Assembly: GCA_021736135.1 (NCBI GenBank)
Contig: JAIPGO010000001.1
Coordinates: 1-64,000 of the forward strand
Source: Candidatus Cloacimonadota bacterium
Lineage (GTDB): Bacteria; Cloacimonadota; Cloacimonadia; Cloacimonadales; TCS61
Length of the DNA stretch: 64,000 bases
Direction: 5' to 3'
In this document: positions 52,439-62,470 of the stretch, in pieces
How positions within the stretch are numbered: the stretch's first letter is position 1
How the letters are laid out: each line of letters opens with the position of its first letter
Position numbers and translations under genes: made by a program
The notes under the pieces: generated by a model
Seen by the model: only the letters and a program-made list of their open reading frames with translations
Told to the model about the DNA's origin: nothing
The model's database searches: none

Positions 52439-54070
52439 ATGAAACAGAAACTCGATAATGATTACGATGAACGATATGAGGGATATGCAGATTGGGAAAT
52501 AAGTAATCTCATTAGGGGCTGCTTTCGTAAATATTCTTCCGTTCACATAAGAAAAAGAATACCTGAGGAGGTTTTAGACCAGATCCCAGTTCTGGTTTTA
52601 GTGCAGTTATATCTGGAAAAAATAGATATTGCTGGCGGCTTGAATTTAAGCGAAACTTATAGAAATGAGGAAGATATAGAGGCTGAACTCAATCGGCATC
52701 CGGCAGCCAGGAAAATAGATTTTCATAGTAATAGAAAAAATCCTGCGCTTGAAATTGAAGTAGAATTATCGGATTTTATTATATCTTTCTGCCATGAATC
52801 AAAGTTGACTAAAGACGTAAAAAGTAAAAGATATATAAGCAGAAAGGGACGCAGCTTATTAAAAAATGGTAACAAACTGCTAAGAAATCTTCTACATTTT
52901 TTTACTTATGAATATTTTCCTGGAGGATGGGATGAATTTGGTGATACCGTCACCGGTCAATTGGGTATAGGTTTTTCGCTGATCCTGTTAAATAAATACG
53001 GTTATGAAAAACGGACAGATAATTTTTATGCAAAAAAGTATCTGGATGTCTTTCCACAATTAATAGAACCCGCAGAATTGAATCTGACAGGAAAGAAGTT
53101 ACGAGATCATTATGCAATGATCTATCGTTACCGGTTTTTCAACTTCTATTGCCGTCTTTTCAACCTCATAGAAGAATATGATGCCAGTAAGAAAAAAAAG
53201 AGAAATGTCGAAATATCAGATGTTTTTATTGACCTGTTTAATTTTCTGCCTTCAGAAGAAGAACGTAAATGGGCTAAAAACTTTCGCTTTAGCGAACGGA
53301 AATTTACAAAACGGGTTTTTGAGAATTTTACTGAACTGGAAGACCGCGAATGGGAAAGCGAGGAAGAACTGCAAAAATATCTGGATAGCCTGATTGGAAA
53401 AGCTTTGCCCAGAAGCAAAAACAGCAAAAAATTACGTATTGATCATGAGGTGGAATCTCTTATAAGGGAAGCAGAGCAATGTGAAAGCGCTGAAGAGGGA
53501 ATTAAATTACTGAAACAGGCGGAAGAAAAAGGAAAAACCCATATTGGTAAACAGTTCGAAGAATTTATAGGCAATTTCTGGGCAATTAATCCCACACGTC
53601 CCTATATGAAAGCTTTGATGGCACAAGTGGAATTTTATCAGAAATGGAACTATGATATTTCTGCCATTAGAATCATGGAAAGAATGCTGGTACTAGACCC
53701 TGACGATCACCTGGGAGTGCGTAATAAACTGGGAATATTGCAGGTTTTAAATGGTCTTTATGAAAAATATGAAAAACTGCGAGGCATTTTTCCTGATGAA
53801 GATGACACGCTCTGGTTATATACTGATGCCATTTATTGCTTCTGCAGATACGGTAAAAGCCCATCTGCAAAGGCATTAATCAAGAAAGCTACTGCCAGGA
53901 ATAAATTTCTGGCAGAATTCATCATAAAAAATTATACTCTACCCGCCACAATTCCGGAAAGTTACCTGCCTGGCGACAGAAATGAAGCGAGACTGTGTTT
54001 ACGGGAACTTCAACCTTTAGTAGCCCAAACAGAAGATTTTAGAGATTTTTTGAGGGAAATAATGAGATAA
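52439..54070 (+). CDS. ST7-like TPR protein, C-terminal half (543 aa)
   Basis: The first ~350 residues are charged and unfamiliar. The last ~170 (NPTRPYMKALMAQVEFYQKWNY, ERMLVLDPDDHLGVRNKLG, ESYLPGDRNEA) match the bacterial ST7-like TPR pattern, whose role is unclear. TTGGAG precedes the ATG and it sits 15 bp after the peptidase gene. Probably cytoplasmic. Lys-rich stretches (KKKKRN near 255) suggest nucleic-acid contact, but this is weak. Confidence 0.75.
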   Translation: MKQKLDNDYDERYEGYADWEISNLIRGCFRKYSSVHIRKRIPEEVLDQIPVLVLVQLYLEKIDIAGGLNLSETYRNEEDIEAELNRHPAARKIDFHSNRKNPALEIEVELSDFIISFCHESKLTKDVKSKRYISRKGRSLLKNGNKLLRNLLHFFTYEYFPGGWDEFGDTVTGQLGIGFSLILLNKYGYEKRTDNFYAKKYLDVFPQLIEPAELNLTGKKLRDHYAMIYRYRFFNFYCRLFNLIEEYDASKKKKRNVEISDVFIDLFNFLPSEEERKWAKNFRFSERKFTKRVFENFTELEDREWESEEELQKYLDSLIGKALPRSKNSKKLRIDHEVESLIREAEQCESAEEGIKLLKQAEEKGKTHIGKQFEEFIGNFWAINPTRPYMKALMAQVEFYQKWNYDISAIRIMERMLVLDPDDHLGVRNKLGILQVLNGLYEKYEKLRGIFPDEDDTLWLYTDAIYCFCRYGKSPSAKALIKKATARNKFLAEFIIKNYTLPATIPESYLPGDRNEARLCLRELQPLVAQTEDFRDFLREIMR

Positions 54071-54105
54071 CGGGTGAATAAACCTTCGAATATTGATTTT
54101 CTTTC

Positions 54106-54134
54106 TTGACTTGAAATAACATAACCGCTATTTT
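54106..54134 (+). promoter_or_regulatory. predicted promoter of the AlbA_2 gene
   Basis: TTGACT (54106-54111), 17-bp spacer, TATTTT (54129-54134), 37 nt before ATG 54171. Confidence 0.5.
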
Positions 54135-54170
54135 AATAGTAGAATTAAAATAATCAGGTTAGAGGTGCTA

Positions 54171-55514
54171 ATGGAAAAGACAGAATTCCAGTATATTCTA
54201 CAAGAAGGTGAATCATATTTTGTGGAATTCAAGCGTAATATTTCTAAAGGAATAGCCCGGGAAATGGTAGCTTTTGCTAATGCATCCGGCGGTCGGATTT
54301 TTGTCGGAATTGATGATGATGGAACTGTTCACGGATTAACGATAACTAATAAATTGAAATCTCAGATAAATGATCTGGCTCAAAACTGCTCCCCCTCTGT
54401 CAAAATTTCTCTTTCTGAATTCGAAAATATATTAATCATTCATATTTTGGAAGGACAGGATAAACCTTACCAGTGTTCTGAGGGATTTTTCGTCAGAATG
54501 GGTACAAATTCTCAAAAGATGAACAGGCAACAGATCATTGATTTTCTGCAATCAGAAGGCCAGATAAGGTATGAAGAGCAGATCCACCCCAGGTTTGATT
54601 TTGAAAGAGATTATGCTCCTTCCAAGCTGCAGGGATTTCTAAAACTGGCTGAAATAACCGAAAACGTGGATAATCAGATAGTGTTATTGAATCTGGGAGT
54701 TTCTGAAATTGTTACAGGTCATTTGCAGATGAAAAATGCAGGGGTTCTCTTTTTTTCACATACAATCGAGAGTTTATGTGAGCAGGGCACGATCACCTGT
54801 GCTGTATTCGACGGAAATGAAAGAATTGATATTTTAAACAGGAAAGACTATAATGATGATATTATCACGAATATCAACAGCACCTTACATTTTATCAAAC
54901 AGGCACTGAAAGTAAAATATATCATTACTCAGGAAGCTCAAAGAAAGGAATTATATGAATTACCTCTGGAAGCCGTTAGAGAAGCAATCGTAAATGCTGT
55001 GTCGCACCGCGATTATTTTATATATGGCGCACATACAACGGTAGATATTTTCGATGATAGAATTGAGATAAGCAATCCGGGTGGATTGCCCAGAGGATTA
55101 TTCCCGGAAGACTTTGGTAAAAGAGCAGTGAGAAGAAATCCCATTATAGCCTCTCTTCTCCAAAGAGTTAAGTTAGTGGAAAATATGGGCACTGGCATTA
55201 ACCGGATGAAAAAATTGCTAAAAGAAAACGGTAATCAGGAACCCGCATTTACCTTCAATGGATTTTATACTATCACATTTTTCCGCGATAATCTGGTAAA
55301 TGGCGGTGTAAATGGCGGTGTAAATGGCGGTGTAAATGAGAATATAGTTTATGGGTTCATTCAGCATAATCCTGGTTCCAGAGCAAATCTTATTAGTGAT
55401 AATCTTCAAATACCTCCGCGAACCGTGGAAAGGGCTCTAAAAAATCTGAAAGATAAAGAACTGATAAATTACAAGGGTAGTCCTAAAACTGGCGGTTACT
55501 TTGTTAACCATTAA
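54171..55514 (+). CDS. AlbA_2 (Schlafen-like) transcriptional regulator/ATPase (447 aa)
   Basis: Start at ATG 54171, with AGAGG 5 nt upstream, rather than GTG 54165. Order: AlbA_2 DNA-binding domain (FVEFKRNISKGIAREMVAFANASGGRIFVGIDDDGTVHG), a linker, HATPase_c_4 (LEAVREAIVNAVSHRDYF ... EISNPGGLPRG ... MGTGINRMKK), a (VNGG)3 repeat, and a C-terminal winged helix (RANLISDNLQIPPRTVERALKNLKDKELI). This group is frequent in genomic islands and often next to toxin or defence genes. The last Gly-rich repeat is encoded by three perfect 12-bp units. Confidence 0.92.
   Translation: MEKTEFQYILQEGESYFVEFKRNISKGIAREMVAFANASGGRIFVGIDDDGTVHGLTITNKLKSQINDLAQNCSPSVKISLSEFENILIIHILEGQDKPYQCSEGFFVRMGTNSQKMNRQQIIDFLQSEGQIRYEEQIHPRFDFERDYAPSKLQGFLKLAEITENVDNQIVLLNLGVSEIVTGHLQMKNAGVLFFSHTIESLCEQGTITCAVFDGNERIDILNRKDYNDDIITNINSTLHFIKQALKVKYIITQEAQRKELYELPLEAVREAIVNAVSHRDYFIYGAHTTVDIFDDRIEISNPGGLPRGLFPEDFGKRAVRRNPIIASLLQRVKLVENMGTGINRMKKLLKENGNQEPAFTFNGFYTITFFRDNLVNGGVNGGVNGGVNENIVYGFIQHNPGSRANLISDNLQIPPRTVERALKNLKDKELINYKGSPKTGGYFVNH
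55296..55331 (+). repeat. 3 x 12-bp in-frame tandem repeat
   Basis: Three perfect copies of gtaaatggcggt encode VNGG repeated between the HATPase and winged-helix domains, with partial copies at both ends. Length variation would change linker length without shifting frame. Confidence 0.9.
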
Positions 55515-55736
55515 TTTCATGATTCTTTAACAATTCGCTAATAAGTCGGATTCCAGTTATCTTATATTTCAAATAATCTCCTGCTTGGAACTTATATAAT
55601 TACACAAGGGAAATATCGGATAGCAGCCCATATGGAATTAGTGAAATCGAGAAAAATTCGATAAAATAAATAAATAAATTGACAAATACCTGGCTTATTT
55701 TTAACTTTTCTACAAGAAATAGACAAAGAGGTTAAT

Positions 55737-57044
55737 ATGATCCAGGAATTTAGTGTTGGTAATTATTTATCCATCAAGGACACTCAAACGCTGAGTTTTA
55801 TTCCGCGGAAAAGTGATCTTAATCATGATTTATTTACAGTAGAGATTTCATCTGGAGTAAGGTTGCTAAAATCTGCGGTTATTTATGGGTCAAATGCATC
55901 AGGTAAAACAAATATATTAAAAGCTTTAGAATTTTTGCGACTTATAGTTTTGCGGACAAGAAAAAGAGGAGAAAATACTGGTTTTGTGCCCTTCCTATTT
56001 AACCAGGCCACAAAAAAATCACCCGGTGAATTTGAAATAATATTTTTTAAAGGCAATAATAAATTCAGGTATTATCTAAAAATCAGTGAGTCCGAAGTAA
56101 TTGAAGAGGAATTGAATTACTATCCAGGTCAGACTCCAGCCACGATTTTTTACCGCAAGACGGTTAGTGAACAAGATATTATTATTGAATACAGTTCAAC
56201 TTATGGAGTAAATAAAGCAGAAAGAGAAATGATAAGAGCGCGGGTATTACCTAACGTCAGCGTTTTAAGTTCACTGGGAGATGTTTCAACTAAAAATGAA
56301 ATTCTGTTGAAAGCATACAACTGGTTTTTAGAAGATCTAAAACCAATAATAACTCCTGACACAAAATTAAGGGATTACACTGCTTTCAAAATTCTTAAAC
56401 AAGATAAAATGGAAAAGCTGCTGACATATTTGATGATAAAAGCAGATTTTAATATAGAACACATCAGGGCAGAAAAAGAACTCATAAAGATCGAAAGTGA
56501 TGATATTACGAAGCTGAAGGAAAAATTTCCTGAATTTATTGTTAAGGAAATAGAAGAGAAAGGAGGGGTAACGCGAAGAAACTTGAGCTTCTTTCATAAA
56601 ATAAATGATAAAGGAGAAACAAGTATTTATCAGTTAGATGAGGAATTGGAATCACGAGGTACATGGCGATATTTCGGTTTAGCTGGACCTATACTGGAAT
56701 CATTAAAGGGTCATAAAACTCTGTTTATTGACGAACTGGATTCTTCACTTCACCCTGATTTATTGAATTTTATATATTCCATGTTTTTAGTAAACTCCAA
56801 AGGTGCCCAGATTATTTTTACCATTCATAATCGGGAATTATTGGAGGATAAAGAATTACAGCGTCGTGACTTAATCTGGTTTACGGAAAAACAAAGAGAC
56901 GGATCTACGGAATTATATTCAATAGCAGATATCAGCGGAATTCGCAAGGATCAATCTTTTGAGAAATTGTATAAGACCGGCAAATTTGGAGCCATACCTA
57001 ATTTGGGAAATCTATATCTGGAAATTGATTATGATGAAGACTAA
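55737..57044 (+). CDS. AAA family ATPase, RloA/AbiLi-like (435 aa)
   Basis: SMC/ABC-type ATPase of the RloA group. Walker A GSNASGKT (51-58), Walker B TLFIDELDSSLHP and a switch IIFTIHNRELL are visible. AGAGG lies before the ATG. The RloB-like gene overlaps its end by 14 bp (start 57031). The ATPase + RloB pair is known from Campylobacter restriction loci and matches the AbiL abortive-infection design of lactococci. That family parallel supports an anti-phage role but is not proof. Confidence 0.85.
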   Translation: MIQEFSVGNYLSIKDTQTLSFIPRKSDLNHDLFTVEISSGVRLLKSAVIYGSNASGKTNILKALEFLRLIVLRTRKRGENTGFVPFLFNQATKKSPGEFEIIFFKGNNKFRYYLKISESEVIEEELNYYPGQTPATIFYRKTVSEQDIIIEYSSTYGVNKAEREMIRARVLPNVSVLSSLGDVSTKNEILLKAYNWFLEDLKPIITPDTKLRDYTAFKILKQDKMEKLLTYLMIKADFNIEHIRAEKELIKIESDDITKLKEKFPEFIVKEIEEKGGVTRRNLSFFHKINDKGETSIYQLDEELESRGTWRYFGLAGPILESLKGHKTLFIDELDSSLHPDLLNFIYSMFLVNSKGAQIIFTIHNRELLEDKELQRRDLIWFTEKQRDGSTELYSIADISGIRKDQSFEKLYKTGKFGAIPNLGNLYLEIDYDED

Positions 57045-57753
57045 ACTAAATAGAAATATAATAGGGAAAAGAATATATACTACTATAGCAATACTCGGAG
57101 AAGGACTAACTGAGTATTGGTATTTTCAAAGAATGAAGGAACATGAGAAAGATCAATTTGCAAGAAAAACCGTGGCCTTCTTTCCAGATAAACCACCTCC
57201 ATCAGGACGTAAATGTGAAGAAATATTACAGGAAGCAATGGAATTAATTATTGATCGGGATTTTGTGTTCTGCATTCTTGATTATGATGTTATCTGTGCC
57301 CAAAAGAAGAATAGGGCAAATTTTGAAAAGAAATTATCTGAATTACGACAAAATTGTTTCAACTATAGTTCAGAAAAAGAAGATAAAATTTCCGTATATA
57401 TATTCCCCGATAACATAGCTTCTTTGAAAGATGTTAAAGCAAAGGCTATTATTATATTAAAAAATATGCCTTGTCTGGAATTCTGGTATTATCTACATTT
57501 TGAAAATAAGAGCGCTTATCAAGATAGATGTAATAAAATAGAAGAGTTGCTGGCAAGGGCTAAATATCTCTCCGGATATTCTAAAACCCAGAAATATTAT
57601 AAGGACAAGGATGTTTATTCATTACTTAGAGATAAGTTACCTGAAGCGATAAGTAATGCCGATTCAATAAATAAACTGCGTCTCTCTGAGCCGGATCGAA
57701 AATATTCTTACAGTGATATGTATATCTTATTTCAATTTCTGGGGATTGGATAA
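57031..57753 (+). CDS. RloB-like protein, AbiLii-type partner (240 aa)
   Basis: Start taken at ATG 57031 (57034 is next); the longer frame overlaps the ATPase by 86 bp. RloB motifs are visible: EGLTEYWYFQRMK (24-36, the acidic start of a TOPRIM-like fold), ILDYDV (82-87, DxD) and PCLEFWYYLHFE (147-158). The likely role is a nuclease effector gated by the ATPase upstream. No signal peptide or membrane segment. Confidence 0.85.
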   Translation: MMKTKLNRNIIGKRIYTTIAILGEGLTEYWYFQRMKEHEKDQFARKTVAFFPDKPPPSGRKCEEILQEAMELIIDRDFVFCILDYDVICAQKKNRANFEKKLSELRQNCFNYSSEKEDKISVYIFPDNIASLKDVKAKAIIILKNMPCLEFWYYLHFENKSAYQDRCNKIEELLARAKYLSGYSKTQKYYKDKDVYSLLRDKLPEAISNADSINKLRLSEPDRKYSYSDMYILFQFLGIG

Positions 57754-57798
57754 ATAGAACGAGGAAATAATCGCTGAAATTGTTGCTTTTTAACCCTC

Positions 57799-57890
57799 CT
57801 GTAGCACAGACGTCCCCGTCTGTGAGCCGCTTTGAAATACTTCCCCGTTATCCTCGCAACAAACTCGCTGGCTCGCTTTGTTGCCTGCCT
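57799..57890. repeat. REP-like repeat overlapping the threonine aldolase 3' end
   Basis: CACAGACG-TCCC-CGTCTGTG (57805-57824) and GCAACAAA ... TTTGTTGC (57856-57884) are two perfect 8-bp palindromes. The second supplies the stop codon and last codons of the minus-strand gene starting at 58915. There is no T-tract. Confidence 0.75.
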
Positions 57891-58915
57891 AACTCCTCGT
57901 TCAGGGCTTTTACGAAATTATTTATATCATCTTCCGTGGTATCGAAGGTGGTCATGAAACGGACTTCATTGGTGTGTTCATCCCAGACGTAAAAGAAGTA
58001 TTTTTGCTGGAGACGCGGAATTACTTTTTCAGGTAGAATGGCAAATACGGAATTCACATAGCAGGGGCGAGTGATCTTTATACCTATAACATTCTGCAAT
58101 TCTTTATAGAGCAGTTGTGCCATATCGTTAGAGTGTCTGGCATTTTTATACCAGAGCTCATCGGTGAGCAGAGCTGAAAACTGGGCTGAAATATAGCGCA
58201 TCTTGGAATGCAACTGCATATTCTGCTTGCGGAAATACTTGAAGTCCGCTGCCAGTTCGGGACGGAAAAATATAGCAGCTTCGCCGAACATCATGCCGTT
58301 CTTCGTACCGCCAAAAGAGAGCAGGTCAATGCCTGTATCAGTTGTCATTTCCTTAAAAGTACAGTTCAGGGCAACTGCTGCATTGGCAATTCTGGCACCA
58401 TCCATGTGCACCAGCAGATTATTGTCATGGCAGAAATCGCAAAGTGTGCGCAGTTCTTCCAGAGAATAAAGAGTGCCGAGTTCAGTAGATTGGGTGATGG
58501 AAACTACTTTCGGCTGTGAATGATGCTCAAACCCGATGCCCAGAAGCATGGAATTCACCAGTTCCGGAGTCAATTTTCCATCTTCAGTATAAACGAATTC
58601 CACTTTGCAGCCGCTGGCAGCACCCGGTGCGCCGCATTCGTCCACGTTGATATGTGAAGAAGCCGGGCAGATAATGGAATTATAACTGCGGGTAACCGTA
58701 TTAATCAGCACAGTATTAGCGCCAGTACCGTTATAAACAAAGAAGACTTCTATATTTTTACCCAGAAGCTGACGGAATTTCTGAATGGCAACCTCGGTAA
58801 AAGGATCATCTCCATAACCGGTATAATGACCATGATTAACGTCAGCGAGTGCCTTCAGGACCAGCGGATGCACCCCGGAATTATTATCACTGGCAAAAGA
58901 TTTTGGAATATTCAT
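57848..58915 (-). CDS. threonine aldolase family, PLP-dependent (355 aa)
   Basis: Fold-type I aldolase, cleaving threonine/allo-threonine to glycine and acetaldehyde. Start at ATG 58915 places GAGG 7 nt upstream; ATG 58921 would crowd it. SDNNSGVHPLVLKALADVN and YTGYGDDPFTEVA near the N-terminus, MDGARIANAAVALN (substrate/PLP Asp) and the PLP Lys in LLSFGGTKNGMMFGEA are visible. The last ~13 residues (GRQQSEPASLLRG) are encoded by the repeat at 57856-57884 and look added on. Confidence 0.93.
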   Translation of the reverse strand: MNIPKSFASDNNSGVHPLVLKALADVNHGHYTGYGDDPFTEVAIQKFRQLLGKNIEVFFVYNGTGANTVLINTVTRSYNSIICPASSHINVDECGAPGAASGCKVEFVYTEDGKLTPELVNSMLLGIGFEHHSQPKVVSITQSTELGTLYSLEELRTLCDFCHDNNLLVHMDGARIANAAVALNCTFKEMTTDTGIDLLSFGGTKNGMMFGEAAIFFRPELAADFKYFRKQNMQLHSKMRYISAQFSALLTDELWYKNARHSNDMAQLLYKELQNVIGIKITRPCYVNSVFAILPEKVIPRLQQKYFFYVWDEHTNEVRFMTTFDTTEDDINNFVKALNEELGRQQSEPASLLRG

Positions 58916-58935
58916 AAACATACCTCACTAAAATT

Positions 58936-60021
58936 TCATTCCGAGCTTAATTCGGAAATCCTACCGGAAGAGGCAAGCACAAAAAATTTCTTATCCTTAA
59001 AAAGTAAAGCCTGACCAGACTCCTGATACTTAAGACCTGCGTCTATTGCAATAACCTGCTGGTTGGAAGTAATCTGAATTTGAGCATGTGTAGTATGACC
59101 AACAATTATCGTTTCCAGTTCGTAAGTGCCCAGAATTTTGTTCATAATTTCAGGAGTGGATAATTCCCATTTTTTTTCATCATAAAAATAACCTCGATAC
59201 CAGAAAGGGCCATTATTTGAGAAAAGATAGTCAATTTTTTCAACTTCTATTCCCTGATAATGTGTAGTTATCATCTGATTTACTTCATCAATATCAGGAT
59301 ACTTTTCTGCTAATCCCGGTGAAACACCACCATGCACAAACAGGTACTTTTCCAGAATGAGAACCGTTTGCCAAGAGCGCATCCATTGCCCGATAAAGGA
59401 ATCAGTGCCATATAGTTCATTATATGTTTTACTCATTAATCCACAGGTTAGAGCATATTTTCCTTCCATCTTATGTTCTTTTTCCCGTAGTGACATGGTT
59501 TCATGATTACCAAGCAGGGGAATTACTTTTCCATTTCCTGATTCCTCCGCCTGCTGCCAGAGATGGAAAAGCAGCCAGAGTATTTTTGTGGTATCTTCTC
59601 CCCGGTCGAGAATATCACCATCGATGATGAGCCAGCCATCATAAGACCAGTTGTAGTTAAGGTCAATAACGCCACCGGCACGCAGAAGTTCTAACGTGCC
59701 ATCAAGATTTCCATGCAGATCACTGAGAGCAAGAAATTTAGGGGGAAGAGAATAGCTGGTCTGATAAGCAGGGAATTCCGTAATAATCTCTACCGGTTCT
59801 GCTTTATCTTCTGCCCAGTAAAGGTAATATCTGCCGTCTGGCGCCTGCTGCATAACGTTTTTTATAACAGCATCATTTCTAATGTAATAGGCGACGGGCT
59901 GCTCATTTTCCCAAAATAAAAATGGCCCATCAGAAAAACTGGTAGCTAAAGAGCCGGCAGCAGTCAGCCATCCGGAAACTGCTGTAAAAATCAGGAGAAA
60001 CACTAATTTCATTTTTTTCAT
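58936..60021 (-). CDS. exported metallophosphoesterase, Shelphs-like (361 aa)
   Basis: Signal peptide (MKLVFLLIFTAVSGWLTAAG, starting at the fourth residue) followed by a calcineurin-type domain. Metal motifs are ALSDLHGN, IIDGDILDRGED, LLGNHETM, a later LFVHGG and TTHAQI. These are typical of bacterial PPP-like phosphatases of the Shewanella-like group. The substrate is unknown and the site of action is probably the periplasm. Divergent from the permease gene. Confidence 0.9.
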   Translation of the reverse strand: MKKMKLVFLLIFTAVSGWLTAAGSLATSFSDGPFLFWENEQPVAYYIRNDAVIKNVMQQAPDGRYYLYWAEDKAEPVEIITEFPAYQTSYSLPPKFLALSDLHGNLDGTLELLRAGGVIDLNYNWSYDGWLIIDGDILDRGEDTTKILWLLFHLWQQAEESGNGKVIPLLGNHETMSLREKEHKMEGKYALTCGLMSKTYNELYGTDSFIGQWMRSWQTVLILEKYLFVHGGVSPGLAEKYPDIDEVNQMITTHYQGIEVEKIDYLFSNNGPFWYRGYFYDEKKWELSTPEIMNKILGTYELETIIVGHTTHAQIQITSNQQVIAIDAGLKYQESGQALLFKDKKFFVLASSGRISELSSE

Positions 60022-60157
60022 AGGTAAAGAGAAACTTAAGCGGGCAGCAGGTCAAGTTAAAATCCGCAAGTAGATTATTGCTTGACGTATCAGGTGAAAA
60101 TTTGAGAAATAGACTGCAAAGAGCATTACCGCTTTCGGGGAAGATCAGGAGGCTGAT

Positions 60158-62470
60158 ATGCTGAAGAATTTCATTATTACTGCTATTCGTAACTTTAGAC
60201 GCCACATAGGTTATATGTTGATCAATATTTTTGGTCTGGCGCTGGGGATCGCTGTTTTTTGCCTGATAATGTCCTATGTGCAATATGAGTTTTCTGCCGA
60301 CAGGTTTCATAAGAATTATGCCAATATCTATCGAGTTGACCTTGATTCGCGTTTTGGAGTAACGCCGATCACCTTGAAGCAAACCATCAGCGACCGCTTT
60401 CCCGAAATTCCCATTACGCGTTACTTTCCCCGTAATTCAAAAGTGATCTACGAAGAAAAAAAACTGGATTCGAGCATCCTGTTCGTCGATCCGGAGTTTT
60501 TTGATATTTTCTCTTACGAGGCAATTCAGGGAAACCTGCAGGAAGTGATCAAAGAACCTGCCAGTGCCATTGTCACAGAAAAGTGGGCAAAGAAAATGTT
60601 CGGAGACATAGATCCCATAGGCAAATCTATCAATTACAACCGAGAAGTTGACCTGGAGATAAAGGCTGTCATCAAAGATCCGACCGGCCGTTCGCAGCTA
60701 CTGGTCAGAGAAGTCATCGCTCCGCTGCACAGTCTTAAAAATATTCTTGATTTTGAAAATTCCTGGTTTTCCAATTACGTAACATTTCTGCTGCTGCCGC
60801 CGCATCACGAAGCTGCCGAGACCCGAAAGCAGATCGATGATTTCTTCATTGAACTGCATAATGAGATCGATCCCAATTTTCCGACTTTTTATCTGCGTCC
60901 CTTTTCGGAACTCTATTTTGACAGCAGCAAATTCGACTATTGTGCCCATGGGAACAAGACCACGGTCATGACCTTTCTGGCAGCAGCTCTCTTTATTATT
61001 CTCATTGCCTGCTTTAATTACATCAATCTGGCAACTGCCAGAGCTGCCTTGAGAGCTCGCGAAACAGGCATCCGCAAAGTGGTCGGTTCTTCCCGGCAAA
61101 TGCTGATCTGGCAGATGATCAGCGAATCAGTATTGCTCTGCCTGCTGGCGCTGTTATTAGTTATAATTATCATCTGGCTGGCATATCCTGCGTTCAGCGA
61201 TTTCTTCAGGATAAATGCCGGATTTTTTAACTGGCAGAGATTACTGTTTTTATTAGGAATAACCGTTTTTGTGGGAATTGCCGCCGGGATTTATCCTGCT
61301 TTTTATCAGACGTCCTTTGAACCGGTATATGGGCTGAAACGCACTTTTTCCAGCGGCAGCAAAGGCATTCTTTTCCGCAGGATACTTATCATTTTACAGT
61401 TCACCATCTCTATTGCCATGATCGTCTGCACTTTGACGGTTTTTGGGCAGCTGAAATATTTCCTTGATCATGATCTGGGTTTTGATAAAGAACAGGTGAT
61501 AACCTTTCGTCAGACTGTAGAGATCATGGATAACCGCGACGCCTTCCGCCAGGAACTATTGAAATCACCTCGAATTAAAGGCGCAAGCTGCACTTACCTG
61601 GCCATGGGCAGGATCATTCTTTCCGGCTGGTATATTGAAGAAGGAGATAGTGAAGAAAATAAGAAGAAATACCGCGTTATTAACACTGACCCTTACTTCC
61701 TTGACGTTTACGGCGTAAAACTGCTGGCCGGCCGCAATTTCAATCCTGATCTGGAATCTGATCACGATAATATTCTGGTCAATGAAGCCTTCGTGAAGGA
61801 ACATATAACCGAAGACCCTCTACAATACACGCTCTGGGAAAATACGCAGGTAATAGGCATTGTGAAAGATTTTTCCTACCGTCCCTTGCAATATGAGATC
61901 GAACCGCTGATATTATTCTGGAATCCTGAAGAAACATTTGCCATGGCACTGCGCATTTTACCGGAAAATATCAGTGAGACCGCAGATTATGTGGAAAATA
62001 TTTTTCACCAGTATTCCCCTGACGTAGAGTTTGAATACGAATTTCAGGATGAAGTTTTTGCCGCTTTTTATGCTCAGGAAAAACGCTTTGGTCAGATTTT
62101 CAGTTTCTTTGCCGCGCTGGCAGTGGTCATCGCCTGCCTCGGCATGTTTGGTCTGGCATTATTTCTGGTTACTAACCGTACCAGAGAGATCGGCATCCGT
62201 AAAGTTCTCGGCGCTGATTCAGCCAGCATCATACTTTTGTTGAATAAAGAATTTACGCGCCTGGTGCTCATTGCCGGAATCCTGGCTGCTCCGCTTGCCT
62301 GGCTGGTGATGCACAACTGGCTGGATAATTTTGCTTTTCATACTCAAATGAAGGTTTTATATTTTATTATGGCTGCTCTGGCAGCACTTCTGATTTCCTG
62401 GATCACTGTGAGCTGGCAGACTTTGAAAGCTGCTGCCACTAATCCCGTGGAGGCTATAAAATATGAGTAG
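60158..62470 (+). CDS. FtsX/MacB-type ABC permease (770 aa)
   Basis: Two FtsX domains with four helices each flank two large periplasmic MacB_PCD regions (about 40-260 and 430-660). The N-terminal IRNFRRHIGYMLINIFGLALGIAVF and RETGIRKVVGSSRQM / TREIGIRKVLGADSA motifs are diagnostic. No ATPase gene is adjacent, so it needs a partner encoded elsewhere. AGGAGG lies before the ATG. It overlaps the CPBP gene by 8 bp (ATGAGTAG). Confidence 0.92.
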   Translation: MLKNFIITAIRNFRRHIGYMLINIFGLALGIAVFCLIMSYVQYEFSADRFHKNYANIYRVDLDSRFGVTPITLKQTISDRFPEIPITRYFPRNSKVIYEEKKLDSSILFVDPEFFDIFSYEAIQGNLQEVIKEPASAIVTEKWAKKMFGDIDPIGKSINYNREVDLEIKAVIKDPTGRSQLLVREVIAPLHSLKNILDFENSWFSNYVTFLLLPPHHEAAETRKQIDDFFIELHNEIDPNFPTFYLRPFSELYFDSSKFDYCAHGNKTTVMTFLAAALFIILIACFNYINLATARAALRARETGIRKVVGSSRQMLIWQMISESVLLCLLALLLVIIIIWLAYPAFSDFFRINAGFFNWQRLLFLLGITVFVGIAAGIYPAFYQTSFEPVYGLKRTFSSGSKGILFRRILIILQFTISIAMIVCTLTVFGQLKYFLDHDLGFDKEQVITFRQTVEIMDNRDAFRQELLKSPRIKGASCTYLAMGRIILSGWYIEEGDSEENKKKYRVINTDPYFLDVYGVKLLAGRNFNPDLESDHDNILVNEAFVKEHITEDPLQYTLWENTQVIGIVKDFSYRPLQYEIEPLILFWNPEETFAMALRILPENISETADYVENIFHQYSPDVEFEYEFQDEVFAAFYAQEKRFGQIFSFFAALAVVIACLGMFGLALFLVTNRTREIGIRKVLGADSASIILLLNKEFTRLVLIAGILAAPLAWLVMHNWLDNFAFHTQMKVLYFIMAALAALLISWITVSWQTLKAAATNPVEAIKYE

